This document shows, in pieces, positions 43,930 through 50,870 of a stretch of DNA of 64,000 nucleotides. Made by a program: the position numbers and the translations under genes. How positions within the stretch are numbered: the first letter of the stretch is position 1; each line of letters starts with the position of its first letter. The notes below the pieces were generated by a model. It had not been told where the DNA came from, made no database searches, and was given only the letters and a program-made list of their open reading frames with translations. The stretch is from the NCBI RefSeq assembly GCF_030268965.1, contig NZ_BSSE01000028.1:31760-95759 (forward strand), given 5' to 3'. The DNA is from Microtetraspora sp. NBRC 16547 (GTDB taxonomy: Bacteria > Actinomycetota > Actinomycetes > Streptosporangiales > Streptosporangiaceae).

Positions 43930-44115
43930 CTTAGACCAACCCTCATGGCGCACCGCGACCGGGCCTCCACGTCGAAAGAATCCAGCGACAGGGCCTGGAG
44001 CAGCGCGAACAAAACTCGCCACCGCCTGACAGATTGCCTTTCCTTGAGTCATTTATATAACGGGACGGTATCGCGGCCCGGCGTGCCGTGAAAGCGGCGA
44101 TCCGAGGGGTTCGCG

Positions 44116-44204
44116 ACAAAAGATCGCACTGTATGTTTTGGCCATCCCTTTACTGACGTCTGGGACGCAAGAAAGCGCCCCACGACAGCCCAAGGAGTTC
44201 CCCC
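44116..44204 (+). promoter_or_regulatory. Promoter and stem-loop leader of array member 5
   Basis: AAAGATCGC then CTGTATGTT (-10 TATGTT at 44132), CATCCCTTTACTGACG, stem GGGACGC/GCGCCCC (44162-44168 with 44175-44181), AAGGAG before ATG 44205. Confidence 0.6.
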
Positions 44205-45395
44205 ATGAAGCGCACCCTCGCCTTCGGTGGCCTCGTCGCCACCGCCGGCCTGCTCGCCGCCGGCCTGGCCGTCCCGGCCCAGGCCGCCCCTGACGCCGTC
44301 CAGACCCCGCTCGCCCAGAGCAAGATCGCCGCCAAGAACATTGCGGCGTTCTGGGGAGCCGAGGCCAACGCCAACCTGATCGCGGCCACGCCGTTCAACG
44401 CTGAGACCAAGGTCGTCGCCAAGCACATCAGCAAGGGCGGCCCGGCTCCGGACAGCAAGCCCGGCGTTGTCCCGGCGATCGGCGACGAGAAGAAGACGGT
44501 CGCCAAGTCGAAGAACGTCAACCTGCCCAAGACCACCGGCAAGGTGTTCTTCGCGGACGACTTCAAGTGGGAGAACGGCAAGGTCACGGCCGTCAACCCG
44601 CACTGGTGCTCGGCCACCTCGGTGCAGTCGGCGTACAAGAACCTGGTCGCCACGGCCGGTCACTGCGTCTACGACACGAAGTCCAACAAGACCACGCTCA
44701 ACAACTGGGTGTTCGTCCCGGGCTACTACAAGGGCAGGACCCCGTGGGGCATCTACGTGGGTAAGCAGGCCTTCACCCACTACGACTTCGACGTCTACGA
44801 GGACGCCGACCGTGACTACGCCTTCGTGACCGTTTACAACGGCATCAAGGCGCTGAACGGCCACCCTGAGGTCAACAAGAAGGAAGTCACCGAGGCTGAG
44901 TGGAAGCAGTACAAGCCGTGGATGCAGCTTCCGGCTGAGGGCGGCAAGTACTACGTCAAGAACGGCTTCGTCGACGCCGGCGCTCTGGGCGCCAACGTCG
45001 GTGGCCAGGGTATTGCCTACAACCAGAAGGTCGGCAAGCCGGTCTACGTGTTCGGCTACCCGAGCGGCTCGCACCCGGACGGCAACCAGGCCTTCACCGG
45101 CCAGACCCTCAAGTGGACCTACGGCAAGACCTTCGCGGTCCAGGCCCCGGCCATCAAGGGCGAGGAGCTCGTCGGCACCAAGTCCTCCTTCACCGGCGAG
45201 GGCGCCCTCGGCTCCTCCTGGCTGGTGAACTACAGCAGCGGCCGTCGTCTCGGCTACCTGAACGGCGTGACCATCGGCGTCTCCGACACCGACGGCAACA
45301 ACCGTTACGACACCAGCTTCTCGCCGTACTTCGACGGTGAGCTGTTCGGCGTCTACTCCGCGGCCAAGAACCTCTGGTCCGGCTCGATCGTCTAG
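44205..45395 (+). CDS. Secreted trypsin-like pseudo-peptidase, array member 5 (Ser to Leu)
   Basis: Exported protein of 396 residues with the array signal peptide, propeptide (NIAAFWGAEANANLIAATPF) and linker. His in NLVATAGHC and Asp in DRDYAFVTV are kept; Leu335 stands at the nucleophile (GALGSSW). The second disulfide is lost. The variable insert is the shortest of the set (about 39 residues, rich in Lys and Glu). The Ca-loop-like DTDGNNRYD is present. The C-terminal 100 residues are very close to members 3 and 7. Confidence 0.85.
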   Translation: MKRTLAFGGLVATAGLLAAGLAVPAQAAPDAVQTPLAQSKIAAKNIAAFWGAEANANLIAATPFNAETKVVAKHISKGGPAPDSKPGVVPAIGDEKKTVAKSKNVNLPKTTGKVFFADDFKWENGKVTAVNPHWCSATSVQSAYKNLVATAGHCVYDTKSNKTTLNNWVFVPGYYKGRTPWGIYVGKQAFTHYDFDVYEDADRDYAFVTVYNGIKALNGHPEVNKKEVTEAEWKQYKPWMQLPAEGGKYYVKNGFVDAGALGANVGGQGIAYNQKVGKPVYVFGYPSGSHPDGNQAFTGQTLKWTYGKTFAVQAPAIKGEELVGTKSSFTGEGALGSSWLVNYSSGRRLGYLNGVTIGVSDTDGNNRYDTSFSPYFDGELFGVYSAAKNLWSGSIV

Positions 45396-45466
45396 TCTCC
45401 GCTCGCGGAACAAGCACGATCTCCGAGGTAGGGGTCCAAACCCTGCTCTCAAACCTGCTTCACCGA

Positions 45467-45522
45467 AGGGCCCGGCTCTCCAGCCGGGCCCTTTCGTTTT
45501 TCGCCGGGCCCTTTCGTTTTTC
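45467..45522 (+). terminator. Terminator after array member 5 with duplicated 3' arm
   Basis: AGGGCCCGGCT/AGCCGGGCCCT stem (45467-45477 with 45482-45492). The 20 bases GCCGGGCCCTTTCGTTTTTC at 45483 are directly repeated at 45503. Confidence 0.85.
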
Positions 45523-46072
45523 CAGGTCGGCTTCGTCATGCCGCCGGGACTCCGTAGGACGCCCGGTCGAAACGGGCTCCCGTGATCGGGAGGGAGCGCC
45601 CTGGATCGGGAGAGCGCTGCCCTGAGCAGGGACGGGGTGCCCTTCGGCCAGGGACATGGCTGCTGCCGAGGACACTGCCGCTGTCTGGGACATAGCGCCG
45701 AAGGGACACGGCGCACTCGGCCAGGACGGGGTGCTCCGGACCGGAAGCGGATCCTCCACGGGTCGGAAACGGGGCTTTCGCGGGTCGAATCGGTCGTGAC
45801 CGAAATCGGGCCCGCACGACCGGATCGCGCCCTCCGCAGACCCGGACCCCCCGGTACCGGCACCACGAGATCCAGCGGGCCGGCCATCGTTCCCGCCCTT
45901 TTCGGATGGTTCCAAATTCCCGATCTCCAGACCCAATCCTCGGCCCGCGACCAGGACTCGCGGCTGTGTATGCTCCCGAGCGACCCAAGGCTCCGGCGGA
46001 CCGCGCCGGAGCCTTCGTTCGTTCGAGGGCGCGTTAGACGTGACCGAACCCAAATCGGTGCCATGACGGGAA

Positions 46073-46088
46073 TGTGTTTTACCTCACA
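46073..46088. promoter_or_regulatory. CRP-like box TGTGTTTTACCTCACA (member 6)
   Basis: One change from the TGTGA-N6-TCACA consensus; ends 270 bp before the member-6 start and is preceded by ATCGGTGCCATG. Confidence 0.55.
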
Positions 46089-46269
46089 CAGCCGTTTTTC
46101 AGGATCTTTCGGATGTAACAACTTCGCCGCGACGATCTCACCCACGATCGCGCGGTTGATCTGCACAGATGCGGACCTCGCCGACCCGCGAACAGGATTC
46201 GAACATAAGGTCACGGAGAGATCTCCACGCCGTACGGGGCGGCTCCCGGCTCCGCGGCGGCTTTCGCCG

Positions 46270-46358
46270 CGCAAGATCGCGCCTGTATGTTTCCGGTCAT
46301 CCCTTTACTGACGCATGGGGCGCAAGATGCGTCCCACGACAGCCCGAGGAGTTCCCTC
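46270..46358 (+). promoter_or_regulatory. Promoter and stem-loop leader of array member 6
   Basis: AAGATCGC then CTGTATGTT (-10 TATGTT at 46286), CATCCCTTTACTGACG, stem GGGGCGC/GCGTCCC (46317-46323 with 46329-46335), GAGGAG before ATG 46359. Confidence 0.6.
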
Positions 46359-47591
46359 ATGAAGCGCACCCTCGCCTTCGGTGGCCTTGTCGCCACCGCC
46401 GGCCTGCTCGCCGCTGGTCTGGCCGTCCCGGCCCAGGCCGCCAGTGACGTGGCCAGCACCCCGCTGGCCGCCAACAAGATCGCCGCGCAGAACATCGCGG
46501 CGTTCTGGGCCGGGGAGAAGGCCGCCAACCTGATCCAGGCCACGCCGTACAGCGTCGAGACCCAGGTCCCGGCCAAGCACGTTTCGACTGGTGGTCCGGC
46601 TGCGGACAGCAAGCCCGGCGTCGTCCCGGCCATTGGCGACGAGAAGAAGACCACCGCCAAGTCGAAGAACGTCAACCTGCCCAAGACCACCGGCAAGGTG
46701 TTCTTCAAGGGCGCCGACGGCCAGCCGCACTGGTGCACCGCGACCTCGGTTCAGTCCTCGTACAAGAACATGGTCGCGACCGCGGGTCACTGCGTGTACG
46801 ACACGAAGTCCAACAAGGCCACCCTCGACAGCTGGGTCTTCATCCCCGGCTACTACCAGGGCAAGACCCCGTTCGGCATCTACGTGGGTAAGCAGGCCTT
46901 CACCCACTACGACTTCGACGTCTACGAGGACGGCGACCGCGACTACGCGTTCGTCACGGTCTACAACGGCCTCAAGTTCCCGGCCGGCGGCTTCGCCGAC
47001 TTCAAGGGCATGAAGTACGAGGAGTTCAAGCAGTACGCCGGCTTCCAGGAGGTCGACGAGGCCACCTACAAGGCCTACGAGGACGCCGACACCAAGAAGA
47101 CCGGCCGCGGCTACTACACCACCACGGACGAGAAGGGCGCGAAGCACTACTTCGTCTTCAAGTGGACCGACGCCGGTCGCCTGGGCGACAACGTCGGTGG
47201 CCAGGGCCTGGCCTACAACCAGAAGCTCGGCAAGCCGGTCTTCGTGTTCGGCTACCCGAGCGGCTCGCACCCGGACGGCAACTACGCCTTCTCCGGCAAG
47301 ACCCTCAAGTGGAGCTACGGCAAGACCTTCGCCGCCACCGCGCCCGCCATCAAGGGCGAGGAGCTGCAGGGTGTCAAGTCCTCCTTCACCGGCGAGGGCT
47401 CGCTCGGCTCGGCGTGGCTGCTCAACTACAGCAACACCCGTCGCGTCGGTTACCTGAACGGTGTCACCATCGCGGTGGCCGACCGTGACGGCAACAAGCG
47501 GATCGACACCAGCCTCTCCCCGTACTTCGACGGTGAGACCTACGGCGTCTACAGCGCGGCCAAGAACGTTTGGTCGGGCTCGATCGCCTAG
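46359..47591 (+). CDS. Secreted trypsin-like pseudo-peptidase, array member 6 (Ser to Leu)
   Basis: Exported protein of 410 residues with the array signal peptide and propeptide (NIAAFWAGEKAANLIQATPY). The first disulfide, His (NMVATAGHC) and Asp (DRDYAFVTV) are intact; the nucleophile position is Leu349 (GSLGSAW) and the second disulfide is missing. It has the longest insert, about 63 residues, rich in Lys, Glu, Tyr and Phe. The Ca-like loop has diverged to DRDGNKRID. Probably inactive. Confidence 0.85.
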   Translation: MKRTLAFGGLVATAGLLAAGLAVPAQAASDVASTPLAANKIAAQNIAAFWAGEKAANLIQATPYSVETQVPAKHVSTGGPAADSKPGVVPAIGDEKKTTAKSKNVNLPKTTGKVFFKGADGQPHWCTATSVQSSYKNMVATAGHCVYDTKSNKATLDSWVFIPGYYQGKTPFGIYVGKQAFTHYDFDVYEDGDRDYAFVTVYNGLKFPAGGFADFKGMKYEEFKQYAGFQEVDEATYKAYEDADTKKTGRGYYTTTDEKGAKHYFVFKWTDAGRLGDNVGGQGLAYNQKLGKPVFVFGYPSGSHPDGNYAFSGKTLKWSYGKTFAATAPAIKGEELQGVKSSFTGEGSLGSAWLLNYSNTRRVGYLNGVTIAVADRDGNKRIDTSLSPYFDGETYGVYSAAKNVWSGSIA

Positions 47592-47659
47592 TTCCCGGCC
47601 TGCGGGAACGAGGTGGTCACGGGCCAGGGGTCCAAACCCTGACCCAGCCGCTGAACTCA

Positions 47660-47692
47660 CACAGGGGCCCGGCTCTCAGCCGGGCCCCTGTG
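47660..47692 (+). terminator. Strong hairpin after array member 6
   Basis: CACAGGGGCCCGGCT (47660-47674), loop CTC, AGCCGGGCCCCTGTG (47678-47692): perfect 15-bp stem. Confidence 0.85.
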
Positions 47693-47760
47693 CCTTTTCT
47701 GGAGGACACCGCGCGGAACGGCGGGCGCGCCGCCTCCCCCGCTTTGTCTGCTCCAGAAAC

Positions 47761-47793
47761 CGAAGGCCCCGGGGCGTCGCCCCGGGGCCTTCG
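47761..47793. terminator. Second perfect hairpin downstream of member 6
   Basis: CGAAGGCCCCGGGGCG (47761-47776) and CGCCCCGGGGCCTTCG (47778-47793): a 16-bp stem with a one-base loop. It lies just before the TTAGACGTGA block of member 7 and may insulate the units. Confidence 0.7.
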
Positions 47794-47847
47794 CCGTAGG
47801 GAACGGCCTTAGACGTGACCGCCTCCGATTCGGTGCCATGCCAGTTA

Positions 47848-47863
47848 TGTGATTTAGATCACA
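47848..47863. promoter_or_regulatory. CRP-like box TGTGATTTAGATCACA (member 7)
   Basis: The symmetry extends outward to 9-bp arms, TTATGTGAT/ATCACATAA. Ends 256 bp before the member-7 start. Confidence 0.72.
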
Positions 47864-48032
47864 TAACTGAAGATCACCCCGCCCGCCATCGGGCTACCAC
47901 CGAATCCGTCACTTCCCCCTTGATCTGCATATATGTCGCCCCGCCGACAAAGGACCCGAGTCCAGCAACAGATAACGGAACAGCAACGCCGCGGGGGGTG
48001 CCAGAGAGACCCCTGGAAGCCGCTTTCGCGGT

Positions 48033-48119
48033 GAAAGATCGCGGCTGTATGTTTCCCGCGTCCCTTCACTGACGCATGGGGCGCAAGAAGCGTTCCACGG
48101 CAGACCAAGGAGTTCCCCC
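48033..48119 (+). promoter_or_regulatory. Promoter and stem-loop leader of array member 7
   Basis: AAAGATCGC then CTGTATGTT (-10 TATGTT at 48048), stem GGGGCGC/GCGTTCC (48078-48084 with 48090-48096), AAGGAG before ATG 48120. Confidence 0.6.
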
Positions 48120-49301
48120 ATGAAGCGCACCCTCGCCTTCGGTGGCCTCGTCGCCACCGCCGGCCTGCTGGCCGCCGGCCTGGCTGCCCCGGCCCAGGCC
48201 GCCCCTGACGTCGCCAGCGACCCGCTGGCCACCAGCGGCATCGCCGCCTACAACGTCGTCGCCTACTGGACCAACCACGAGGCCGCCAACCTGATCGGCG
48301 CCACGCCGTACGCCGTGGAGACCAAGCCGGTCACCACCAAGCTCGTCTCCAAGGGCGGCCCGGCCCCCGACAGCAAGCCCGGCATCGTCCCGGCGATCGG
48401 CGACGAGAAGAAGACGGTCGCCAAGTCCAAGAACGTCAACCTGCCCAAGACCACGGGCAAGGTGTTCTTCACCGGCGGGGACGGCAACCCGCACTGGTGC
48501 TCGGCCACCTCGGTCCAGTCCGCGTACAAGAACCTGGTCGCCACGGCCGGTCACTGCGTCTACGACACCGAGTCCAACAAGGCCACGCTCACCAACTGGG
48601 TCTTCATCCCGGGCTACTACGAGGCCAAGAGCCCGTGGGGCATCTACGTCGGCAAGCAGGCGTTCACCCACTACGACTTCGACGTCTACGAGGACGCCGA
48701 CCGCAACTACGCCTTCGTCACGGTCTACAACGGCCTCAAGGCGCTCAACAGCGCTGTCGAGATCGACGCGACCTCGTGGAAGCAGGTCACCGAGGACGCC
48801 TGGAAGCTGTACAACGAGAGCCTCCGCGGCACCAAGATCGTCGACGGCAAGACCCAGTACTGGGTCAAGCGGTTCGTCGACGCGGGCGCCCTCGGTGCCA
48901 ACGTCGGCGGCCAGGGCATCGCCTACAACCAGAAGGTCGGCAAGCCGGTCTACGTGTTCGGCTACCCGAGCGGCTCCCACCCGGACGGCAACTACGCCTT
49001 CACCGGCAAGACCCTCAAGTGGACCTACGGCAAGACCTTCCCGGTCCAGGTTCCGTCCATCAAGGGCGAGGAGCTCATCGGCACCAAGTCCTCCTTCACC
49101 GGTGAGGGCGCCCTCGGCTCCTCCTGGCTGGTGAACTACAGCAGCGGCCGCCGTCTCGGCTACCTGAACGGCGTGACCATCGGCGTCTCCGACACCGACG
49201 GCAACAACCGCATCGACACCAGCTTCTCCCCGTACTTCGACGGCGAGCTGTACGGCGTCTACTCCGCGGCCAAGAACCTCTGGTCCGGCTCGATCGCCTA
49301 G
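48120..49301 (+). CDS. Secreted trypsin-like pseudo-peptidase, array member 7 (Ser to Leu and Asp to Asn)
   Basis: Exported protein of 393 residues with the array signal peptide and propeptide (NVVAYWTNHEAANLIGATPY). His is kept, but the catalytic Asp is Asn196 (DRNYAFVTV, codon AAC) and the nucleophile position is Leu332 (GALGSSW), so two of three triad residues are gone. The second disulfide is missing. The variable insert is about 45 residues. From codon ~298 through the stop and into the 3' region it is identical to member 3 over about 325 bp. This is the clearest pseudo-protease of the set. Confidence 0.87.
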   Translation: MKRTLAFGGLVATAGLLAAGLAAPAQAAPDVASDPLATSGIAAYNVVAYWTNHEAANLIGATPYAVETKPVTTKLVSKGGPAPDSKPGIVPAIGDEKKTVAKSKNVNLPKTTGKVFFTGGDGNPHWCSATSVQSAYKNLVATAGHCVYDTESNKATLTNWVFIPGYYEAKSPWGIYVGKQAFTHYDFDVYEDADRNYAFVTVYNGLKALNSAVEIDATSWKQVTEDAWKLYNESLRGTKIVDGKTQYWVKRFVDAGALGANVGGQGIAYNQKVGKPVYVFGYPSGSHPDGNYAFTGKTLKWTYGKTFPVQVPSIKGEELIGTKSSFTGEGALGSSWLVNYSSGRRLGYLNGVTIGVSDTDGNNRIDTSFSPYFDGELYGVYSAAKNLWSGSIA

Positions 49302-49367
49302 TTCCTCACGAACTGACGCGATCCCGAGACAGGGATCCAAACCCTGATCTCAAACCTGCTTCACCGA

Positions 49368-49397
49368 AGGGCCCGGCTCTCCAGCCGGGCCCTTTCG
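49368..49397 (+). terminator. Terminator after array member 7
   Basis: AGGGCCCGGCT (49368-49378), loop, AGCCGGGCCCT (49383-49393), then TTCG. Confidence 0.8.
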
Positions 49398-49539
49398 TTT
49401 TCCCGGCATGCCTTCTCACGGCCATACGGCGAACGACGCGGACACGGAAGGCGGTGACGGCGTCAACGGCGACGGGCGCTATCCCGCCCGGAACGCGTGA
49501 CCCCACAAGACGCGACCCGACCGGGGTCATGTGCCAAGC

Positions 49540-49618
49540 CAGGGTAAATGCGCTGTAATCTTCCTCTTTACCGAGGCAAGGGGCGCTGGGGCGTCCACGC
49601 ACAGCGCAAGGAGCGTCC
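49540..49618 (+). promoter_or_regulatory. Promoter and leader of array member 8
   Basis: -10-like TAATCT at 49556, CTCTTTACCGAGG in place of the usual leader start, an imperfect GGGGCGC/GGCGTCC stem near 49577, and AAGGAG before GTG 49619. No CRP-like box is seen in 49398-49539. Confidence 0.5.
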
Positions 49619-50746
49619 GTGAAGCGCGTCGTCCTGCCCGCCGGGTGCGCGGCGGTCATCGCCGGGCTGCTCTGTTCCACGGCACTCGCCGCGGCCGGCC
49701 CGCTCACACCCGCCCGGGCGTACGACATCACCGCCACCCGCCCCTTGGCGGCCGAAGCCCAGGTCCCCTCCGTGCTGGCGTACTGGCTCGGCGGCGACGG
49801 TCGCGCCCTCGCCACCGCGACGCCGTACGGGCTGCGGACGAAGGTCACCGCTCGGCCGGCGTCACAAGGCGGCGCCGCAGCGGACGGCAAGCCAGGAGGC
49901 GTCCGCCCGGCCGACCCGAAGCCTGGGCCCGACAGGAAACCGGGGTCCGGCGGCAAGCCGGACGGCGTCCACACCGCGCAGAACACGAACCCGGCCCCCA
50001 CCTCCAAGAACGTCAACCTGCCCAGGACCACAGGCAAGGTGTTCTTCCTGGGGTCGGACGACAAGCCCTACTGGTGCTCGGGCACCTCGATCCAGGCCAC
50101 CCATCGGAACCTGGTCGCCACCGCCGGGCACTGCGCCTTCGACACCGACAACGGCGGCGCGCCGATGCGGAACTGGATCTTCATCCCGGGCTACCTGCCG
50201 GGCACGATCCCCTTCGGCGTCTACGTGGGCAAGCAGGCGTTCACCCACCACGACTTCGCCACATACCGTGACCTCGACCGCGACTACGCGTTCGTCACGG
50301 TCTACAACGGCCTCGCCCCGCAGCCGTCCCGGGGCCCCGGCCGGATCAGGCTTGCCGACGGCGGCCCGCTCGCGGACGGGGTGGGCGGGCAGGGCCTCGC
50401 CTACAACCAGAAGATCGGCCGAAGGACAGTCATCGTCGGGCCCTCCGGACCCAGCGTGCAGGGCATGACGTTCCCGGCCCAGGATCCGTCCATCCAGGCG
50501 GACGAACTGATCGGCCTGAGGTCATCCCGTACGGCCGACGGCTCCTCCTGGCTGATCGGTTACCGCAAGGCGAACCGCCTCGGCTACCTCAACGGCATCA
50601 CGATCACCATGTCCGGCGCGGCCGCTGTCTCCCCGTACTTCGACGGCGAACTCCACGACGTCTACGCCGCGGCCCGACGGGTCGAGTCCGGCCCCGTACC
50701 CAGCGGCAGCGTCCGCGAGGGCGGGAACGAGATCAACATTCGGTAA
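49619..50746 (+). CDS. Secreted trypsin-like pseudo-peptidase, array member 8 (most diverged)
   Basis: Exported protein of 375 residues. Signal peptide MKRVVLPAGCAAVIAGLLCSTALAAAGP; a degenerate propeptide (VLAYWLGGDGRALATATPY); a long Pro/Gly/Lys linker. His in NLVATAGHC and Asp in DRDYAFVTV are kept, but the nucleophile region is shortened and the aligned residue is Asp307 (ADGSSW). The second disulfide, the HPDG loop and the DxDGNxRxD loop are missing, and the variable insert is short. A Val-Arg-rich tail ends the protein. It has drifted furthest from the others. Confidence 0.82.
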   Translation: MKRVVLPAGCAAVIAGLLCSTALAAAGPLTPARAYDITATRPLAAEAQVPSVLAYWLGGDGRALATATPYGLRTKVTARPASQGGAAADGKPGGVRPADPKPGPDRKPGSGGKPDGVHTAQNTNPAPTSKNVNLPRTTGKVFFLGSDDKPYWCSGTSIQATHRNLVATAGHCAFDTDNGGAPMRNWIFIPGYLPGTIPFGVYVGKQAFTHHDFATYRDLDRDYAFVTVYNGLAPQPSRGPGRIRLADGGPLADGVGGQGLAYNQKIGRRTVIVGPSGPSVQGMTFPAQDPSIQADELIGLRSSRTADGSSWLIGYRKANRLGYLNGITITMSGAAAVSPYFDGELHDVYAAARRVESGPVPSGSVREGGNEINIR

Positions 50747-50787
50747 CAAACAACTCCGGCCATTTCGGCAATTATGGGCTTTCGTAT

Positions 50788-50870
50788 GGGTGATGTAGGT
50801 TTTTTACCATCCCTTTACTGACGATAGGGGCGCAGTAGCGGCCCTCATCAGCGCAAGGAGCGAATCCCTC
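50788..50870 (+). promoter_or_regulatory. Promoter and stem-loop leader of array member 9
   Basis: -10-like TAGGTT at 50796, CATCCCTTTACTGACG, stem GGGGCGC/GCGGCCC (50827-50833 with 50838-50844), AAGGAG before ATG 50871. No CRP-like box. Confidence 0.55.

Larger units (their letters stand above)
43693..44204. other. Intergenic region before array member 5
   Basis: About 510 bp, no gene. It contains a degenerate TTAGAC block (43875), a CRP-like box (43914), a promoter (44132) and a stem-loop leader. Confidence 0.55.
45523..46358. other. Long gene-free region before array member 6
   Basis: The longest gap in the array (about 835 bp). No ORF has believable composition. A strong hairpin AAGGCTCCGGCG/CGCCGGAGCCTT lies near 45989-46017, preceded by a TGTGTATGCT promoter-like sequence near 45964. 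After it come the conserved TTAGACGTGA and ATCGGTGCCATG blocks, a CRP-like box and the member-6 promoter. A short non-coding transcript ending at the hairpin is possible but unproven. Confidence 0.45.
47794..48119. other. Intergenic region before array member 7
   Basis: About 325 bp, no gene. Conserved blocks TTAGACGTGA (47809) and TCGGTGCCATG, a CRP-like box, a promoter and a leader follow in order. Confidence 0.6.

Noticed and set aside
44049..46274. Long antisense ORF opposite array member 5 and the following gap
   Set aside because: Same GC-frame shadow effect. It spans a real gene and an intergenic region and has no motifs. Similar shadows lie opposite the other array members.
38493..47863. 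Possibility that the recurring palindromes in the array are a CRISPR array
   Set aside because: The repeats are 16 bp, spaced by kilobases, each placed upstream of a gene, with no spacers and no cas genes.
49619..50746. Frameshift or assembly error in array member 8 to explain its odd nucleophile loop
   Set aside because: The frame is continuous, conserved segments before and after are in frame, and the deviation is spread over the whole protein, so real divergence is more likely.
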